DNA of 64,000 bases from Verrucomicrobiaceae bacterium UBA2429 (GCA_002343505.1 DDQZ01000102.1:30967-94966); one strand, 5' to 3'. Shown: positions 7,768 to 17,492, counted from the first letter of the stretch. Numbers and translations: made by a program. The notes: generated by a model from the sequence alone, not told the origin.

Positions 7768-10700
7768 TCACCGCGTCACCTTCACATCCGGGCGCTTCTT
7801 TTTGAAGGCGGCAATGCCAGCGGCCGTGAGCTTCGGCGTGGGGCCGAGTTCGAGTTGTTTGAGCTGGCGCATGTCCGCCAGGGCCATGAGGGCGTCGTCG
7901 GTGAGCAGCGGCAGGCCGTCGCTGTTGATGCGTTCCAACCCTTTGTGGGCCGCGAGCTGCTGGAAGGCGGCGGGGGTGATATTCTCACCACCTCCGTAAT
8001 TCAGCCGCAAATACTTGAGCCTGGGCAGGTCCAGGACACCGAGGACAGACTCGTCGGTGGCATGTTCGTCCTCTATAGTCAAAGTGAAAAGATTCCGAAA
8101 AGCGGCCAGTGCGGCGACCTGCCGGCGGGTGCATGGCGACTTCATGCGGTAATGCGTCAGTTTGGGGAAGATCTCCACCACATGCGCGAATTCCGGCGTG
8201 GCCTCCTCCGGCGGCGGGATCAGGCCGAGGGTGGTCAGTTGGCGGTTTTTCGCGAAGTGCCCCAGTCCGGCGAAACTGACGCGCGTGCGTATCAAGTTCA
8301 GACTTTCCAGACGGGTGAGGCCCGCCAAAGCCCGCATGTCGTCATCCGTGTAGTCGTGGAACCAGAGGGTGAGGCTGTTCAAGTCGTCCAAGGAGCCAAT
8401 GAAGCCAAGGCTGGAAGCCGAAACGCCGGTGGACCTGAGGCTCAACGTGGTGAGTTTGAGCGGGGTAAGCTCGGCCAGTCTGGAGCCGGTGAAGTTCTTG
8501 TTGGTTTCGACGGTGAAGACCGTCAGGCTCTTGCACAGCTTGAGCTGATCCACCACCCCGTCGGAATAGGCTCCCTCGCTCAGGACAAGCTCGTCGAGCT
8601 TGGGCAGGCTGGGCAGGATGCGGAGCATGGACTCGGTGAAATGGCTGCCGGAAAGGCGCAGCCGCTGCAACTCTTGCAGGCCGGCCAGGACATCAAGGTC
8701 CGTGATGGGAATCTGGGGCGGCGCGGATGCACTGCCAAAGGCCAGGTCGAGCTTGGTGATGGCGAAATCCTGCTTGGGAAGATCGTCGCCCGGGCGCAGC
8801 TCTTTGGCGGGCGTGCCTTGGTACTGAACCGTGACCATGGCCGCACCGCCGAGGGAGAGCGCCCACTCCGCCGCCCTGCGGTCGTCGCCCTTGGAGTATT
8901 TGGCGGGCAGGGCGCTTGCTCCTGCAAGCGCCGCGTTCGCAGGATTCGTGGCCGCGGGGCCGCTCGCGGCGGCTGGGGGGGCGGCCGGCCTGCCAGCTTC
9001 CAGCGCCTCCCGATACTCCCGCACGGTCTTGGCATGGGCGACGCGGTCCTGCCGGGTGAGCTCGGCGACGAGCTGCTTCAACCGCGTGATGAGCGGGTCG
9101 GTGAGCGCCTTGAGATTCGCGGCGCGGGAGGCGTCAATCTTCGCGTGGGTGTCACGGTAGATGGCGCGGAGTTTCTTGAGCGCCTCGGGCGTCTTCGCAT
9201 CGTCCGCGGCAGGCACGGGCTGCTTGTCTGCGATAATCTTCTTCTCTGACTCCAGAGCGATGACACCGTCAAGGTGCCCGGCCTTCTTCTCATTGGCGAT
9301 CTCGCGGTCGATGCCGCCGAGATAACTCGCATTGAGCTTCGCCACCTCCGCCTCGAAGGGCGCGGTGACGCGCTCGGCCTGCAGCTTCACGAACTGCTCG
9401 TGCAGCGCCTTGAGTTCCGGGATGGCGGCGAGGGCATCGTCTTTCTGCGACTGCTCCATCTGCTGCCGCTCCTGCTGCGCGGCCAGCGCGCGCAGATCAT
9501 TGCCCTTCTCATCCACGCCGAGGAGTTTGAGCGCCTCCGCTTCGGGAAGGCCGTCGAGGTTGATGGCTTCGATGTCGCGGACGGGTTCTTCTCCGGTGAG
9601 GTATGCCGGGCCGCTCTTCAAGTCAGTGTTGATCACCGTTTTAACGAAATGGGTCCCGTAACGGGCGATGAGCTTGTCACCGACACAACCCCATTCCAGC
9701 GTGTATTCCTGTCCGATGCGAGGTGGCTGGAACTCATGAGGCAGCGCCTTCCACAAGTAGGTGGTGGCGGTTCCTCCATTCACCCTGCGGCCCGCCCCGA
9801 AGAACGAATTGTCGTTCGGGACGTGAAGCAAGTAACCGTCGATGCTGGTTCCATGTGCGGCACGGATCATGAGGGACTTGCTCTTATACTCATCGCCTGC
9901 ACGCTGCATCGTGGCGCGAATCGCATAGTTGGTGAGCGAGTCCACGACGTAAATGCGCAACGGCTTGCCTGGTTCGAAGCGGATCCACCCGTCTTCGAAC
10001 TTCACGCCTCTTCCCGGCTGGCGCAGAGAGTCCGGCAAGTCCTCGAACTTGGTGAAGACCTTCACCCACTGGCCGGGCGGGAAGGCCGCCGGGACGGGAG
10101 TTGAAGGGGCGGATGGAAGATTTGAGGTGGAGGCGCCAGCGAGCGAAGAGTCCGCCTCTGCTTTCAGACCGAAGGCGTAGTCGCCAGCCAGGGCGATGTC
10201 GAAGCAGCCTTCGGCTTGCTGCTCGCAGTGCGGGATGCTGATCGTGCCCGATGATGCCCCGGTGACGAATTTCCACGCACCGTCGGCCATCCTCCAGGCC
10301 TGGATGCGGCTGCTGTCTGCTACAATCCGGGTCACTCCGGCGTAGCTGGATGCCTGAGATTCCGGCACAGCGCCTACCAACTTGCCGTCCTTGGAAGCGA
10401 TGACCGTTTCGTGATTCAGCGCGAAGGCATCTGCCTGGGCGCGCAGGAAGGCGAGAGGCTTCAAGTTTGGCTTGGCATTGTTGGGTGTGTGAAGTTCCAG
10501 AAGGCGTCCGTCCAGCGTGATGGCCCCGGCTTTTCCAGAGCCATTGACGAGAGCCTGGAAAGGGCCGTTGGCATCGATGTCGGCCTGGCGATCTGCCAGA
10601 CTGCTCCGCGTCAGGATCCGGCCTTGGTCCGTGAGCAGGTAATCGTAACCCGCCCCTGCGGCGATTTGGACGATTTTGTGACTCCCTTGCTGAATGCGGC

Positions 10701-12429
10701 GGATGAAGTCAGCTCTTTCACTCCAACTGCCCCAGGCGAAAAATTCACCGTTTGCGTTGATGGCAAGGACGCGCCCCGAAGAGGCCGCGAGGTCGGCAAC
10801 GTCTCGAACCTCATCGGGGGTTGGCGAAATTTTGCCCCAAACCCGCACGGTGCCGTCGGACTGGAGGGCGGCGGCGTGCAACCCGCTTGACTGTGCATTC
10901 GCGGAGATCTGCACGCTCGCCGTCGCGTCCGCAGGCGGCCTGACGTGCGCGTCATTGTCGCTCATGGGCTTGCCATCAACGCGCCAGACGACAATCTGCC
11001 CGACTTGGGCTGGTCTTGCGGGCGCCTTGAGCGGCAAGGTCGTCTGGACGGGTTGTGGCGTAGGCAGGATCGAAGACGCGACTGTTGCTGATTTGCCAGA
11101 CTGCGGGCGTGTCGTGGCTGTCGGTTGAGTGTTATTTGCGGTGCTGCTTGATTTGGGGGTGGTGCCGCTGCCAGTCGTTGTAGAACTGGTAAGAGTTGAT
11201 GGCGAAGATTGAGAAGGTCTGGGTGCGGGTTTGGCAGCGCTGGGGGCCGGGGTGGAAGGCTTGGTGGGCTCCTTTTTCCCGCTCATCATGACGAACGCTC
11301 CGATGCCGATGGCGGCGATGGCGCCAATGCTGATGAAGAGCGGTGCTTTGGACTTCGCGGATGGGTCGGAAGTGGTGCGGGCACTCTTGCCCGCGTGAGC
11401 GCCTTCTTTGCGGGCAGGAGTGCCCACATCACTCCTCCCCGCCGGCCTCTGCGCGGCGCTGCGCTGGCCGGGGGCCTGCGCCACCTGGGCCACGGGGATG
11501 GCCGCGCTGACCGGCGCGTCCTGCCGCACCAGGGGGACGGTCAGGATCACATCCAGCTCACGCCGCAGCTCCGCGGCGCTCTGGTGGCGGTCCTCGCGGG
11601 CGCTTTGCATGGCCTTGGTGATGATGGCGTCAAAACGCGGGTCCAGGCCCGGCACCAGCTGCGCCGCCGGCTTGAAGGCGCCGCGCGGGATGTTCCCCGT
11701 CAGCATCTGGTAGAGCATCACGCCCACGGCGTAGATGTCCGCGCGGCCATCGATGGCCATGCCCAGCATCAGCGCCTCCGGCGCCACAAAGTCCGGCGTG
11801 CCCATGGCGTAGCCGGTCTTGGTGAACCCGTGCTGGCCAGGCTCCTCCACCTTTGCCAGGCCAAAGTCCGCCACCTTCACCTGCCCCTTCATGTTGATAA
11901 GCACGTTGGCGGGCTTGATGTCCCGATGCACGATGCCCAGCTCGTGCGCGGCGGCCAGCGCATCGCAGACATGAGCGGTGATGGCCAGCGCGTGGTCCGG
12001 AGGGAGTTTCCCCTGCGCGGCGATCATCTGCGAGACATCGCTGCCGTCCACATACTCCATGGCAAAGTAGAGCTGCCCGCCCTGGGTGGCGCCAAAGTCA
12101 TGCACGCTGACCACGGCGGGGTGGTTGAGCTTGGCCATGAGCTTGGCCTCATTCTTGAAGCGCTCGGCAAAGCTGGAGTCCTCCTTCTCCACGCCGGGCG
12201 GAAGGATCTTGATGGCCACGGGCCGGTCCAGGTTCATCTGGATGCCGCGATAGACCGCGCCCATGCCGCCGCGGCCCAGCAGCTTCTCAATGGTGTAGCC
12301 GGGCATGAGCTTCTGCAGCTCCTCCGGGCTGGGCGGCTCCCAGCGCCAGTTGCCCCCCGTGGTGCGCGGTGGAGGTGAGTCAGGGGAGGAGTCTTGTGGG
12401 TAGATTTCGTCTGACATGGCATCGCGCAT
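7768..12429 (-). CDS. Giant Ser/Thr protein kinase with RCC1-like, LamG/DUF1080-like and leucine-rich extracytoplasmic parts
   Basis: About 1,553 residues. The N-terminal Hanks-type kinase (roughly 45-300) is complete: glycine loop GRGGMGAVY, a VAIK lysine, HRDIKPANV, DFG and a GTP.F.APE activation-segment end. A Thr/Ser/Pro linker surrounds one membrane segment (about 364-382, ISIGAIAAIGIGAFVMM), placing the rest outside the cytosol. This part has RCC1-like units (LQSDGTVRVWG), a concanavalin-like LamG/DUF1080 domain (about 790-960), a charged coiled coil, and a C-terminal run of leucine-rich repeats. The family is typical of Verrucomicrobia; it probably senses a ligand outside and phosphorylates inside. 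The ATG at 12429 is chosen; a GTG at 12441 and an ATG at 12417 are alternatives. It is convergent with the flippase-like gene. Confidence 0.88.
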   Translation of the reverse strand: MRDAMSDEIYPQDSSPDSPPPRTTGGNWRWEPPSPEELQKLMPGYTIEKLLGRGGMGAVYRGIQMNLDRPVAIKILPPGVEKEDSSFAERFKNEAKLMAKLNHPAVVSVHDFGATQGGQLYFAMEYVDGSDVSQMIAAQGKLPPDHALAITAHVCDALAAAHELGIVHRDIKPANVLINMKGQVKVADFGLAKVEEPGQHGFTKTGYAMGTPDFVAPEALMLGMAIDGRADIYAVGVMLYQMLTGNIPRGAFKPAAQLVPGLDPRFDAIITKAMQSAREDRHQSAAELRRELDVILTVPLVRQDAPVSAAIPVAQVAQAPGQRSAAQRPAGRSDVGTPARKEGAHAGKSARTTSDPSAKSKAPLFISIGAIAAIGIGAFVMMSGKKEPTKPSTPAPSAAKPAPRPSQSSPSTLTSSTTTGSGTTPKSSSTANNTQPTATTRPQSGKSATVASSILPTPQPVQTTLPLKAPARPAQVGQIVVWRVDGKPMSDNDAHVRPPADATASVQISANAQSSGLHAAALQSDGTVRVWGKISPTPDEVRDVADLAASSGRVLAINANGEFFAWGSWSERADFIRRIQQGSHKIVQIAAGAGYDYLLTDQGRILTRSSLADRQADIDANGPFQALVNGSGKAGAITLDGRLLELHTPNNAKPNLKPLAFLRAQADAFALNHETVIASKDGKLVGAVPESQASSYAGVTRIVADSSRIQAWRMADGAWKFVTGASSGTISIPHCEQQAEGCFDIALAGDYAFGLKAEADSSLAGASTSNLPSAPSTPVPAAFPPGQWVKVFTKFEDLPDSLRQPGRGVKFEDGWIRFEPGKPLRIYVVDSLTNYAIRATMQRAGDEYKSKSLMIRAAHGTSIDGYLLHVPNDNSFFGAGRRVNGGTATTYLWKALPHEFQPPRIGQEYTLEWGCVGDKLIARYGTHFVKTVINTDLKSGPAYLTGEEPVRDIEAINLDGLPEAEALKLLGVDEKGNDLRALAAQQERQQMEQSQKDDALAAIPELKALHEQFVKLQAERVTAPFEAEVAKLNASYLGGIDREIANEKKAGHLDGVIALESEKKIIADKQPVPAADDAKTPEALKKLRAIYRDTHAKIDASRAANLKALTDPLITRLKQLVAELTRQDRVAHAKTVREYREALEAGRPAAPPAAASGPAATNPANAALAGASALPAKYSKGDDRRAAEWALSLGGAAMVTVQYQGTPAKELRPGDDLPKQDFAITKLDLAFGSASAPPQIPITDLDVLAGLQELQRLRLSGSHFTESMLRILPSLPKLDELVLSEGAYSDGVVDQLKLCKSLTVFTVETNKNFTGSRLAELTPLKLTTLSLRSTGVSASSLGFIGSLDDLNSLTLWFHDYTDDDMRALAGLTRLESLNLIRTRVSFAGLGHFAKNRQLTTLGLIPPPEEATPEFAHVVEIFPKLTHYRMKSPCTRRQVAALAAFRNLFTLTIEDEHATDESVLGVLDLPRLKYLRLNYGGGENITPAAFQQLAAHKGLERINSDGLPLLTDDALMALADMRQLKQLELGPTPKLTAAGIAAFKKKRPDVKVTR

Positions 12430-12512
12430 ATTATCGCCCACGAAATGGGAGGCAATCCTAAAACTGTCTGTATTGCTTTGCCGCGCCTGCGGAGGAGTCA
12501 GGGCAGGATGAG

Positions 12513-12538
12513 AAAAAACCCGTCCGGTTAGGGACGGG
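12513..12538 (-). terminator. Rho-independent terminator of the DUF1080 gene
   Basis: Read on the minus strand, CCCGTCC (12538-12532) pairs with GGACGGG (12525-12519) around a 6-base loop, then runs into six T residues (12518-12513). It lies 29 bases after the stop of the DUF1080 gene and before the kinase gene, so the two are separate transcription units. This is the cleanest intrinsic terminator in the window. Confidence 0.82.
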
Positions 12539-12566
12539 CTGTGATGGAAGGCAGTGGGAGGACGGC

Positions 12567-13994
12567 TCAGAGCCGCTTCACGCGGAAGTTGCGGAAGGCC
12601 ACGGGATCACTGTGACCCGCGAAGCCGATGTGGCCTGTCTTGCGCTCGACTCCGGCGGGCTTGGTCTTCACACCGCTGTAGTCCAGTTCGTCGAGATTGG
12701 CGTCGAGGATCCTGGTGCCATTGAGGGTCACTTTGATCTGGTTGCCGCGCACTTCGATCTCTTGGTAGTTCCACTCACCCGACGGGCGCAGGTAGCCGCG
12801 CTTGGCGCCGAGCAGGTGATACACGGAGCCATGCACCTGGTAGGGCTGGAGTTCCTTGCCGGTCTTGGCCTCGTAGCCGTCGGTGTCAATGACCTGGATC
12901 TCCAGACCGTCCTTGGCGCTGTGACCGCCCACGGGAGTGCGCAGGGCGATGCCGTTGTTGCCGGCGGGCGGGAGCTTGAATTCAAAGCGCAGCACCATGT
13001 CGCCATACTCCTCCTTGCTGAGCAGGTCGCCGCCTTTGCCCTGCTTGCAGACGATGCTGCCCTCCACGACCTCGTAATTGTCCACAGCGCCCTGCCAGTT
13101 GGAAAGGTCTTTGCCGTTGTCCAGGCGGGTGAAGCCTTCCTCACCTTGGGCGAGGATTTGGTTCGTCTCTTCGGCGGGGATCTCGCGCACGAAGACGTTC
13201 TTCCAGCGGATCTCGCTGCCGTGGGTCTGGAGCTGGATGGGGCCTTTGGCGTAAACCGGATCCTGCATCCAGCCTGCGGGCGGCTTTTCGGCGGCCTTGG
13301 CTTTGTCGTCTTTCTTGCCATAGGCCAGATAACCGGCCTTGCGGTTGGCGAAGAAGTTTTCCAGCACGGCGTTGTTCACCACGACCTCGCCATTGAGCTT
13401 GATGAGCACGCGCTCGCCGATCATGCGGATGTAAAAGCGGTTCCACTCGCCCAGCGGCTTGTCCATGAGCTTGAGCGGGTCTTTGCCCTCCGGGTTCTTG
13501 TTGTTCCAGAGGCCGCCGGAGCCCTTGGGCTTGCCGAGGGAGACGGCTTTTTCGTCTGTTTCAGTGAAGTCCCAGATCTGCACCTGCGGCGTGCCGCGCA
13601 GATAGATGCCGCTGTCGCCCTTGGGCAGCATTTTGTAGTCCACCCAGAGTTCGAAGTCGCCATAGTCCTTGTCGGTGGTGAGGTAGAGGCCCTTGCCGTC
13701 ATTGACCAGCTCGCCGTTTTCCACCTTCCAATGCGCGTTCACATGGTCGCCCTTGTCGTTGCCCTTGGCGTCGAGCAGGCCGCCCTCGATGGATTTTTTC
13801 TTGTAAGCGGCGCGCTCCTCCTCGCTCATGTTCCAAAGGTCGGCGGGGTCCTGCGTGCCCCAGCCATACCAGCCGGAGAGGTCCCTGCCATTGAACAGGG
13901 CGGTGAAGCCGGCGGGGGGGACATTGTCTTCAGCGAAAACCGCCGGCGCGAGCGCAGCGGCGAGCAGGGGGAGCAAAAAGGATGCTTTCTTCAT
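12567..13994 (-). CDS. Secreted two-domain DUF1080 protein (3-keto-disaccharide hydrolase family)
   Basis: A 475-aa secreted protein. The signal peptide MKKASFLLPLLAAALAPAVFA is followed by two DUF1080 (3-keto-glucoside hydrolase, LamG-like jelly-roll) domains. The first begins at FTALFNGRDLSGW; the second begins around FTRLDNGKDLSNW and ends with TGHIGFAGHSDPVAFRNFRV, the family's usual last strand. Members cleave 3-keto-glycosides or bind glycans. The ATG at 13994 is preferred to an upstream in-frame ATG at 14039 because the signal peptide then begins correctly. It is divergently transcribed from two MFS transporters (211-bp shared region), suggesting joint uptake and degradation of a sugar derivative. 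A strong terminator follows. Confidence 0.9.
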   Translation of the reverse strand: MKKASFLLPLLAAALAPAVFAEDNVPPAGFTALFNGRDLSGWYGWGTQDPADLWNMSEEERAAYKKKSIEGGLLDAKGNDKGDHVNAHWKVENGELVNDGKGLYLTTDKDYGDFELWVDYKMLPKGDSGIYLRGTPQVQIWDFTETDEKAVSLGKPKGSGGLWNNKNPEGKDPLKLMDKPLGEWNRFYIRMIGERVLIKLNGEVVVNNAVLENFFANRKAGYLAYGKKDDKAKAAEKPPAGWMQDPVYAKGPIQLQTHGSEIRWKNVFVREIPAEETNQILAQGEEGFTRLDNGKDLSNWQGAVDNYEVVEGSIVCKQGKGGDLLSKEEYGDMVLRFEFKLPPAGNNGIALRTPVGGHSAKDGLEIQVIDTDGYEAKTGKELQPYQVHGSVYHLLGAKRGYLRPSGEWNYQEIEVRGNQIKVTLNGTRILDANLDELDYSGVKTKPAGVERKTGHIGFAGHSDPVAFRNFRVKRL

Positions 13995-14030
13995 GGTGGG
14001 AAAGGGAGTCGGGCACGCGGGCGGGATTCT

Positions 14031-14042
14031 TTCATGCATGAA
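14031..14042. promoter_or_regulatory. Perfect 12-bp palindrome TTCATGCATGAA in a divergent promoter region
   Basis: The palindrome lies 37 bases upstream of the DUF1080 start and 163 bases upstream of the first MFS start. It could be an operator shared by the divergent genes. No regulator gene is adjacent, and a 12-bp palindrome alone is modest evidence. Confidence 0.3.
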
Positions 14043-14093
14043 TGCCGGGCGCGGAGGGGACTAACGAATTTGTGAAAATCGCCGCTTTTTTTC

Positions 14094-14122
14094 TTGTCGC
14101 ACCTCAACTGCCCGCATAAAAA
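14094..14122 (+). promoter_or_regulatory. Possible sigma70-type promoter for the MFS pair
   Basis: TTGTCG (14094-14099) and TAAAAA (14117-14122) are separated by exactly 17 bases and lie 83 bases upstream of the first MFS ATG, in an otherwise T-rich patch of the divergent region. Both boxes match consensus at four of six positions. Confidence 0.35.
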
Positions 14123-14205
14123 CGCGCCGCTTCTCCCGTTGGCTGCCGGCCGGTACGTCCGCGCGGGCCGACAAAGCAACATCCATCCCACATACCAACC
14201 CAACC

Positions 14206-15816
14206 ATGAGCAACGACGGCAAACCTTCAATGGCCCTGTTCTGGGGCTGCTTCATCGCCCTCATCACCACATCCTACGCCTTCTTTTCGCGCATGTATCT
14301 GTGCGACGTTCGGTTCGGCCTGGATTTCGGCATTGATAAAGTCACCATCGGCGCGCTGAAAGGGGCTGGCATCTGGCCCTTCGCCATCTCCATCATCCTG
14401 TTCAGCCTCATCATTGACCGCATCGGCTACAAAATCGCCATGCTGTTCTCCTTTGTCTGCTACTTGATCTACGCGGGCATGGCCTTCATGGCCTATGGAG
14501 CCATCCAGGGTGTGACAGGTGACGCGCTCGTGGCGGCCCAGGCGCGCGGGTACAACCTGCTCTACTGGGGCAGCGTGATCCTCGGACTCGGCAATGGCAC
14601 GGTGGAAGCCTTCATCAACCCTGTCGTTGCCACCATGTTCAGCAAGGACAAAACCAAGTGGCTGAACATCCTCCACGCGGGCTGGCCGGGCGGTCTTGTG
14701 TTCGGCGGTCTTTGCACCATTGCGCTGGCGGGTGTCGCCGCCAGCGGCGACTGGCGCATCGTGCTCGGCCTCGTGCTGGTACCGGCGGTGATTTATCTGG
14801 TCATGCTCATCGGGGCGAAATTTCCGGTCAACGAGCGCGAGCAGGCCGGCGTCAGTTATGTGCAGATGCTCGGCGAGTTCGGCGTGTTCGGCGCGCTGGT
14901 GGCTTTTGGCCTCATCTTCGCGCAGTTGGAGCAGGTGCCGGAGCTTTCCAGCGTTTTCTTCGCCCCTTATGCCAAATGGATATACACCGGCGTTGTCGCG
15001 GCCCTGTTCGGGCTGGTGACAAAAAGCTTCGGCAGGCCGTTGCTCGCCTTCATGATCGTCATCATGGGACCGCTGGCGACCACAGAGATCGGCACAGACG
15101 GCTGGATCAACTCCCTGATGGAAGAACCCATGAAAGCCGCAGGGGCAAATCCAGGCTGGGTGCTCATTTACACCTCCGCCATCATGATGGTGCTGCGCTT
15201 CTTTGCCGGCCCCATCGTCCACAAGCTCTCCCCCATCGGCCTGCTCATCACCAGCTCTGTCCTCGCCATCGCGGGCCTTCTGGCCTTGTCAAAGACCGGC
15301 AGTTCCGGCCTGCTCATCATCTTCGCCGCTGCGACGCTTTACGGCTTCGGCAAGACTTTCTTCTGGCCCACCATGCTCGGCATCACCGCCGAGCAGAGTC
15401 CCAAAGGCGGCGCGTTGACACTGAACGCCATCTCCGGCATCGGCATGCTGGCTGTGGGCATCCTGGGCTTTCCCTTCATCGGCTCCCTGCAGGAGGACAC
15501 CACCACCAAGCTCATCCAGGAAAAGAACAGCGCGCTGGTCGAACAGATCACGGTGGATAAAAAATATGTGCTCGGCGCCTACAAAGGGGTGGACCCCGTC
15601 AAAGCCGCCGCCGTCACCGCTGAGGAGGACAAAAGCATGATTGCCGAGGCGACCAAGGCGGGCCAGTTCACCGCGCTTGGCAGAATGGCCATGTTCCCGG
15701 CCTTCATGCTGGTCTGCTACATGCTCATGTTCCTCTACTTCAAGTCCAAAGGCGGCTATAAAGCGGTGGACCTCATGGCCCCGGACAAGGAAGGCGGCCA
15801 GATGGAGCAGGCATAA
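14206..15816 (+). CDS. MFS transporter, first of a tandem pair
   Basis: The 536-aa protein has about twelve hydrophobic helices and a conserved loop after helix 2 (IIDRIGYK) matching the MFS DR.GRR-type motif. The motif ILHAGWPGG (in NILHAGWPGGLVFGGL) and the later GKTFFWPTMLG place it in the sugar/nucleoside-permease-like MFS branch common in Planctomycetes and Verrucomicrobia. A hydrophilic loop of roughly 80 residues separates the last two helices, where the second copy has an even longer one. It is followed 86 bases later by a paralogue and is divergent from a secreted DUF1080 protein, so import of a keto-sugar or oligosaccharide product is a reasonable guess. The substrate is not determinable from sequence. 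Confidence 0.88.
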   Translation: MSNDGKPSMALFWGCFIALITTSYAFFSRMYLCDVRFGLDFGIDKVTIGALKGAGIWPFAISIILFSLIIDRIGYKIAMLFSFVCYLIYAGMAFMAYGAIQGVTGDALVAAQARGYNLLYWGSVILGLGNGTVEAFINPVVATMFSKDKTKWLNILHAGWPGGLVFGGLCTIALAGVAASGDWRIVLGLVLVPAVIYLVMLIGAKFPVNEREQAGVSYVQMLGEFGVFGALVAFGLIFAQLEQVPELSSVFFAPYAKWIYTGVVAALFGLVTKSFGRPLLAFMIVIMGPLATTEIGTDGWINSLMEEPMKAAGANPGWVLIYTSAIMMVLRFFAGPIVHKLSPIGLLITSSVLAIAGLLALSKTGSSGLLIIFAAATLYGFGKTFFWPTMLGITAEQSPKGGALTLNAISGIGMLAVGILGFPFIGSLQEDTTTKLIQEKNSALVEQITVDKKYVLGAYKGVDPVKAAAVTAEEDKSMIAEATKAGQFTALGRMAMFPAFMLVCYMLMFLYFKSKGGYKAVDLMAPDKEGGQMEQA

Positions 15817-15833
15817 GGAAGGTTCGATCCAGC

Positions 15834-15861
15834 CCGATGGCGGCCCGGTGGCCGCCATCGG
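15834..15861 (+). terminator. Strong hairpin between the two MFS genes
   Basis: CCGATGGCGGCC (15834-15845) and GGCCGCCATCGG (15850-15861) form a perfect 12-bp stem with loop CGGT, followed by ATTTAATT. It may terminate or attenuate transcription between the transporters, or protect the upstream mRNA end so that the two copies are expressed at different levels. Confidence 0.6.
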
Positions 15862-15902
15862 ATTTAATTCATCCCAACAAACACACATCCAAACACCACA
15901 TC

Positions 15903-17471
15903 ATGTCAGCAAAAACAGAAGGCATCGCACCCAACGCCAGCCGGCTCCTCTGGGCCGGATTCATGGCCATCCTCGCCGCCGGCGTCGGCTTTTCCATTCG
16001 CGCCGGCATTCTCGGCCAATGGGCGGAAAAATATGGATTTACCATGACCGAACTGGGTTTGATCACCGGCGGTGGCCTTGTCGGCTTTGGTGTCATTATC
16101 ATGCTCAGCTCGCTGATTGCCGACGCCATTGGTTATGGGAAGTTGATGTTCATCGCTTTTCTGACACATCTCGTTTCCGCAGTGCTGACGCTCAGCGCTG
16201 GTTATGCCTTTGAGGCGGGCGGCAAAGAGGCCGCGTTCCAGTGCCTTTACTGGGGCATGTTCCTCTTCGCGGTGGGCAATGGTGTTTGCGAGGCCGTTGT
16301 GAACCCGTTGGTGGCCACTCTATATCCGAAAAACAAAGCGCACTATCTGAACATTCTCCACGCGGGCTGGCCGGGCGGACTCATTGTCGGTGGTCTGGCC
16401 TCATACGCCATGAATGGCGCTTTCACGGATGGCAAGGCGGTGACTTGGGAAATCCAGATGGCGCTTTTCCTCGTCCCTGTCGTTCTATATGGTTTGATGA
16501 TCATGGGCCAGCGGATGCCCGGCTCCGAGGCGAGCGAGGCTGGCGTGGGTTACGGAGTCATGGTGATGCAGCTCTTTAGGCCTCTCATGATCGTGCTCCT
16601 CGTTTTGCAGGCGCTCGTCGGTTATGTGGAGTTGGGCACGGACTCCTGGATCGGCAAGATCACAGGGGCGATCATGGCCGACCCGCAGAAAGGCCTGCTG
16701 CTGTTTGTTTACACTTCGGGCTTGATGTTCGCGCTGCGATTCTTTGCCGGGCCGATAGTGGAGCGCATTTCCCCGCTTGGCTTGCTGTTTGTCAGCGCAG
16801 TTCTTGGATTTGTTGGGCTGCAAATGCTGGGCAATGCCACCTCGGTGGCACTCTGCGTGGTGGCCGCTACGATTTATGGCTGCGGCAAGACTTTTCTCTG
16901 GCCGACGATGCTGGCTGTCGTCTCCGAGCGGTTCCCCAAGGGTGGCGCCATCACGATTGGCGCGGTTGGTGGAGTTGGCATGCTGTCTGCCGGGCTTCTT
17001 GGCGGTCCCGGCATCGGTTTCAAGCAAGATTTTCATGCATCCGCACAGCTTAAAGATTCTCATCCGGCGATTTATGAACGTTACAAGGCGGGAAATGAAA
17101 ACAGCTTCGTGGGTTATAAAACCGTGGGTCTTGACGGTGCCAAAGTGGGTGTCCTGGACGACTCCGGCAAAGAACTGGCACGAGCCGGAGAAATTTTGGC
17201 GAAAGAGAACAAAACAGACGCCAACCACGCCACTCTCGCCAAGTGGTGGGAAGACGCGTCAAAATCAGCCGCTGAGGACAAGGCTCCGGTGACGGCCGCT
17301 GGCCTGCATGGCGGCAGGATGGCGTTGAAGCTCACATCCTATGTGCCGCTGGCGATGGCGCTGATCTACCTGCTGCTCATTCTTTATTTCAAAGTCACGG
17401 GCGGCTACAAAGCCATTCATGTGACTGGCGAGCAAATGACAGGCGGCACTCAGGGACCCATGGAGGCTTGA
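15903..17471 (+). CDS. MFS transporter, second of a tandem pair
   Basis: This 522-aa MFS permease is paralogous to the preceding one. The blocks NILHAGWPGGLIVGG and GCGKTFLWPTMLAV align with the first copy, as does the C-terminal YFKVTGGYKAIH (YFKSKGGYKAVD in the first). The first copy starts helix 1 with ALFWGCFIALITT and this one with LLWAGFMAILAAG. A large hydrophilic loop (about residues 378-470) precedes the last helix. I chose the ATG at 15903, which places the first helix about 15 residues in; the longer frame from 15837 begins inside the intergenic hairpin. It is presumably cotranscribed with, or attenuated from, the first copy, and is followed by a terminator-like hairpin. Confidence 0.88.
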   Translation: MSAKTEGIAPNASRLLWAGFMAILAAGVGFSIRAGILGQWAEKYGFTMTELGLITGGGLVGFGVIIMLSSLIADAIGYGKLMFIAFLTHLVSAVLTLSAGYAFEAGGKEAAFQCLYWGMFLFAVGNGVCEAVVNPLVATLYPKNKAHYLNILHAGWPGGLIVGGLASYAMNGAFTDGKAVTWEIQMALFLVPVVLYGLMIMGQRMPGSEASEAGVGYGVMVMQLFRPLMIVLLVLQALVGYVELGTDSWIGKITGAIMADPQKGLLLFVYTSGLMFALRFFAGPIVERISPLGLLFVSAVLGFVGLQMLGNATSVALCVVAATIYGCGKTFLWPTMLAVVSERFPKGGAITIGAVGGVGMLSAGLLGGPGIGFKQDFHASAQLKDSHPAIYERYKAGNENSFVGYKTVGLDGAKVGVLDDSGKELARAGEILAKENKTDANHATLAKWWEDASKSAAEDKAPVTAAGLHGGRMALKLTSYVPLAMALIYLLLILYFKVTGGYKAIHVTGEQMTGGTQGPMEA

Positions 17472-17492
17472 TTCCGCTTGATTCCTCCAATG

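Noticed and set aside
7540..9249. A 569-aa plus-strand frame opposite the kinase
   Set aside because: It is antisense to leucine-rich and coiled-coil coding sequence with much better protein features.
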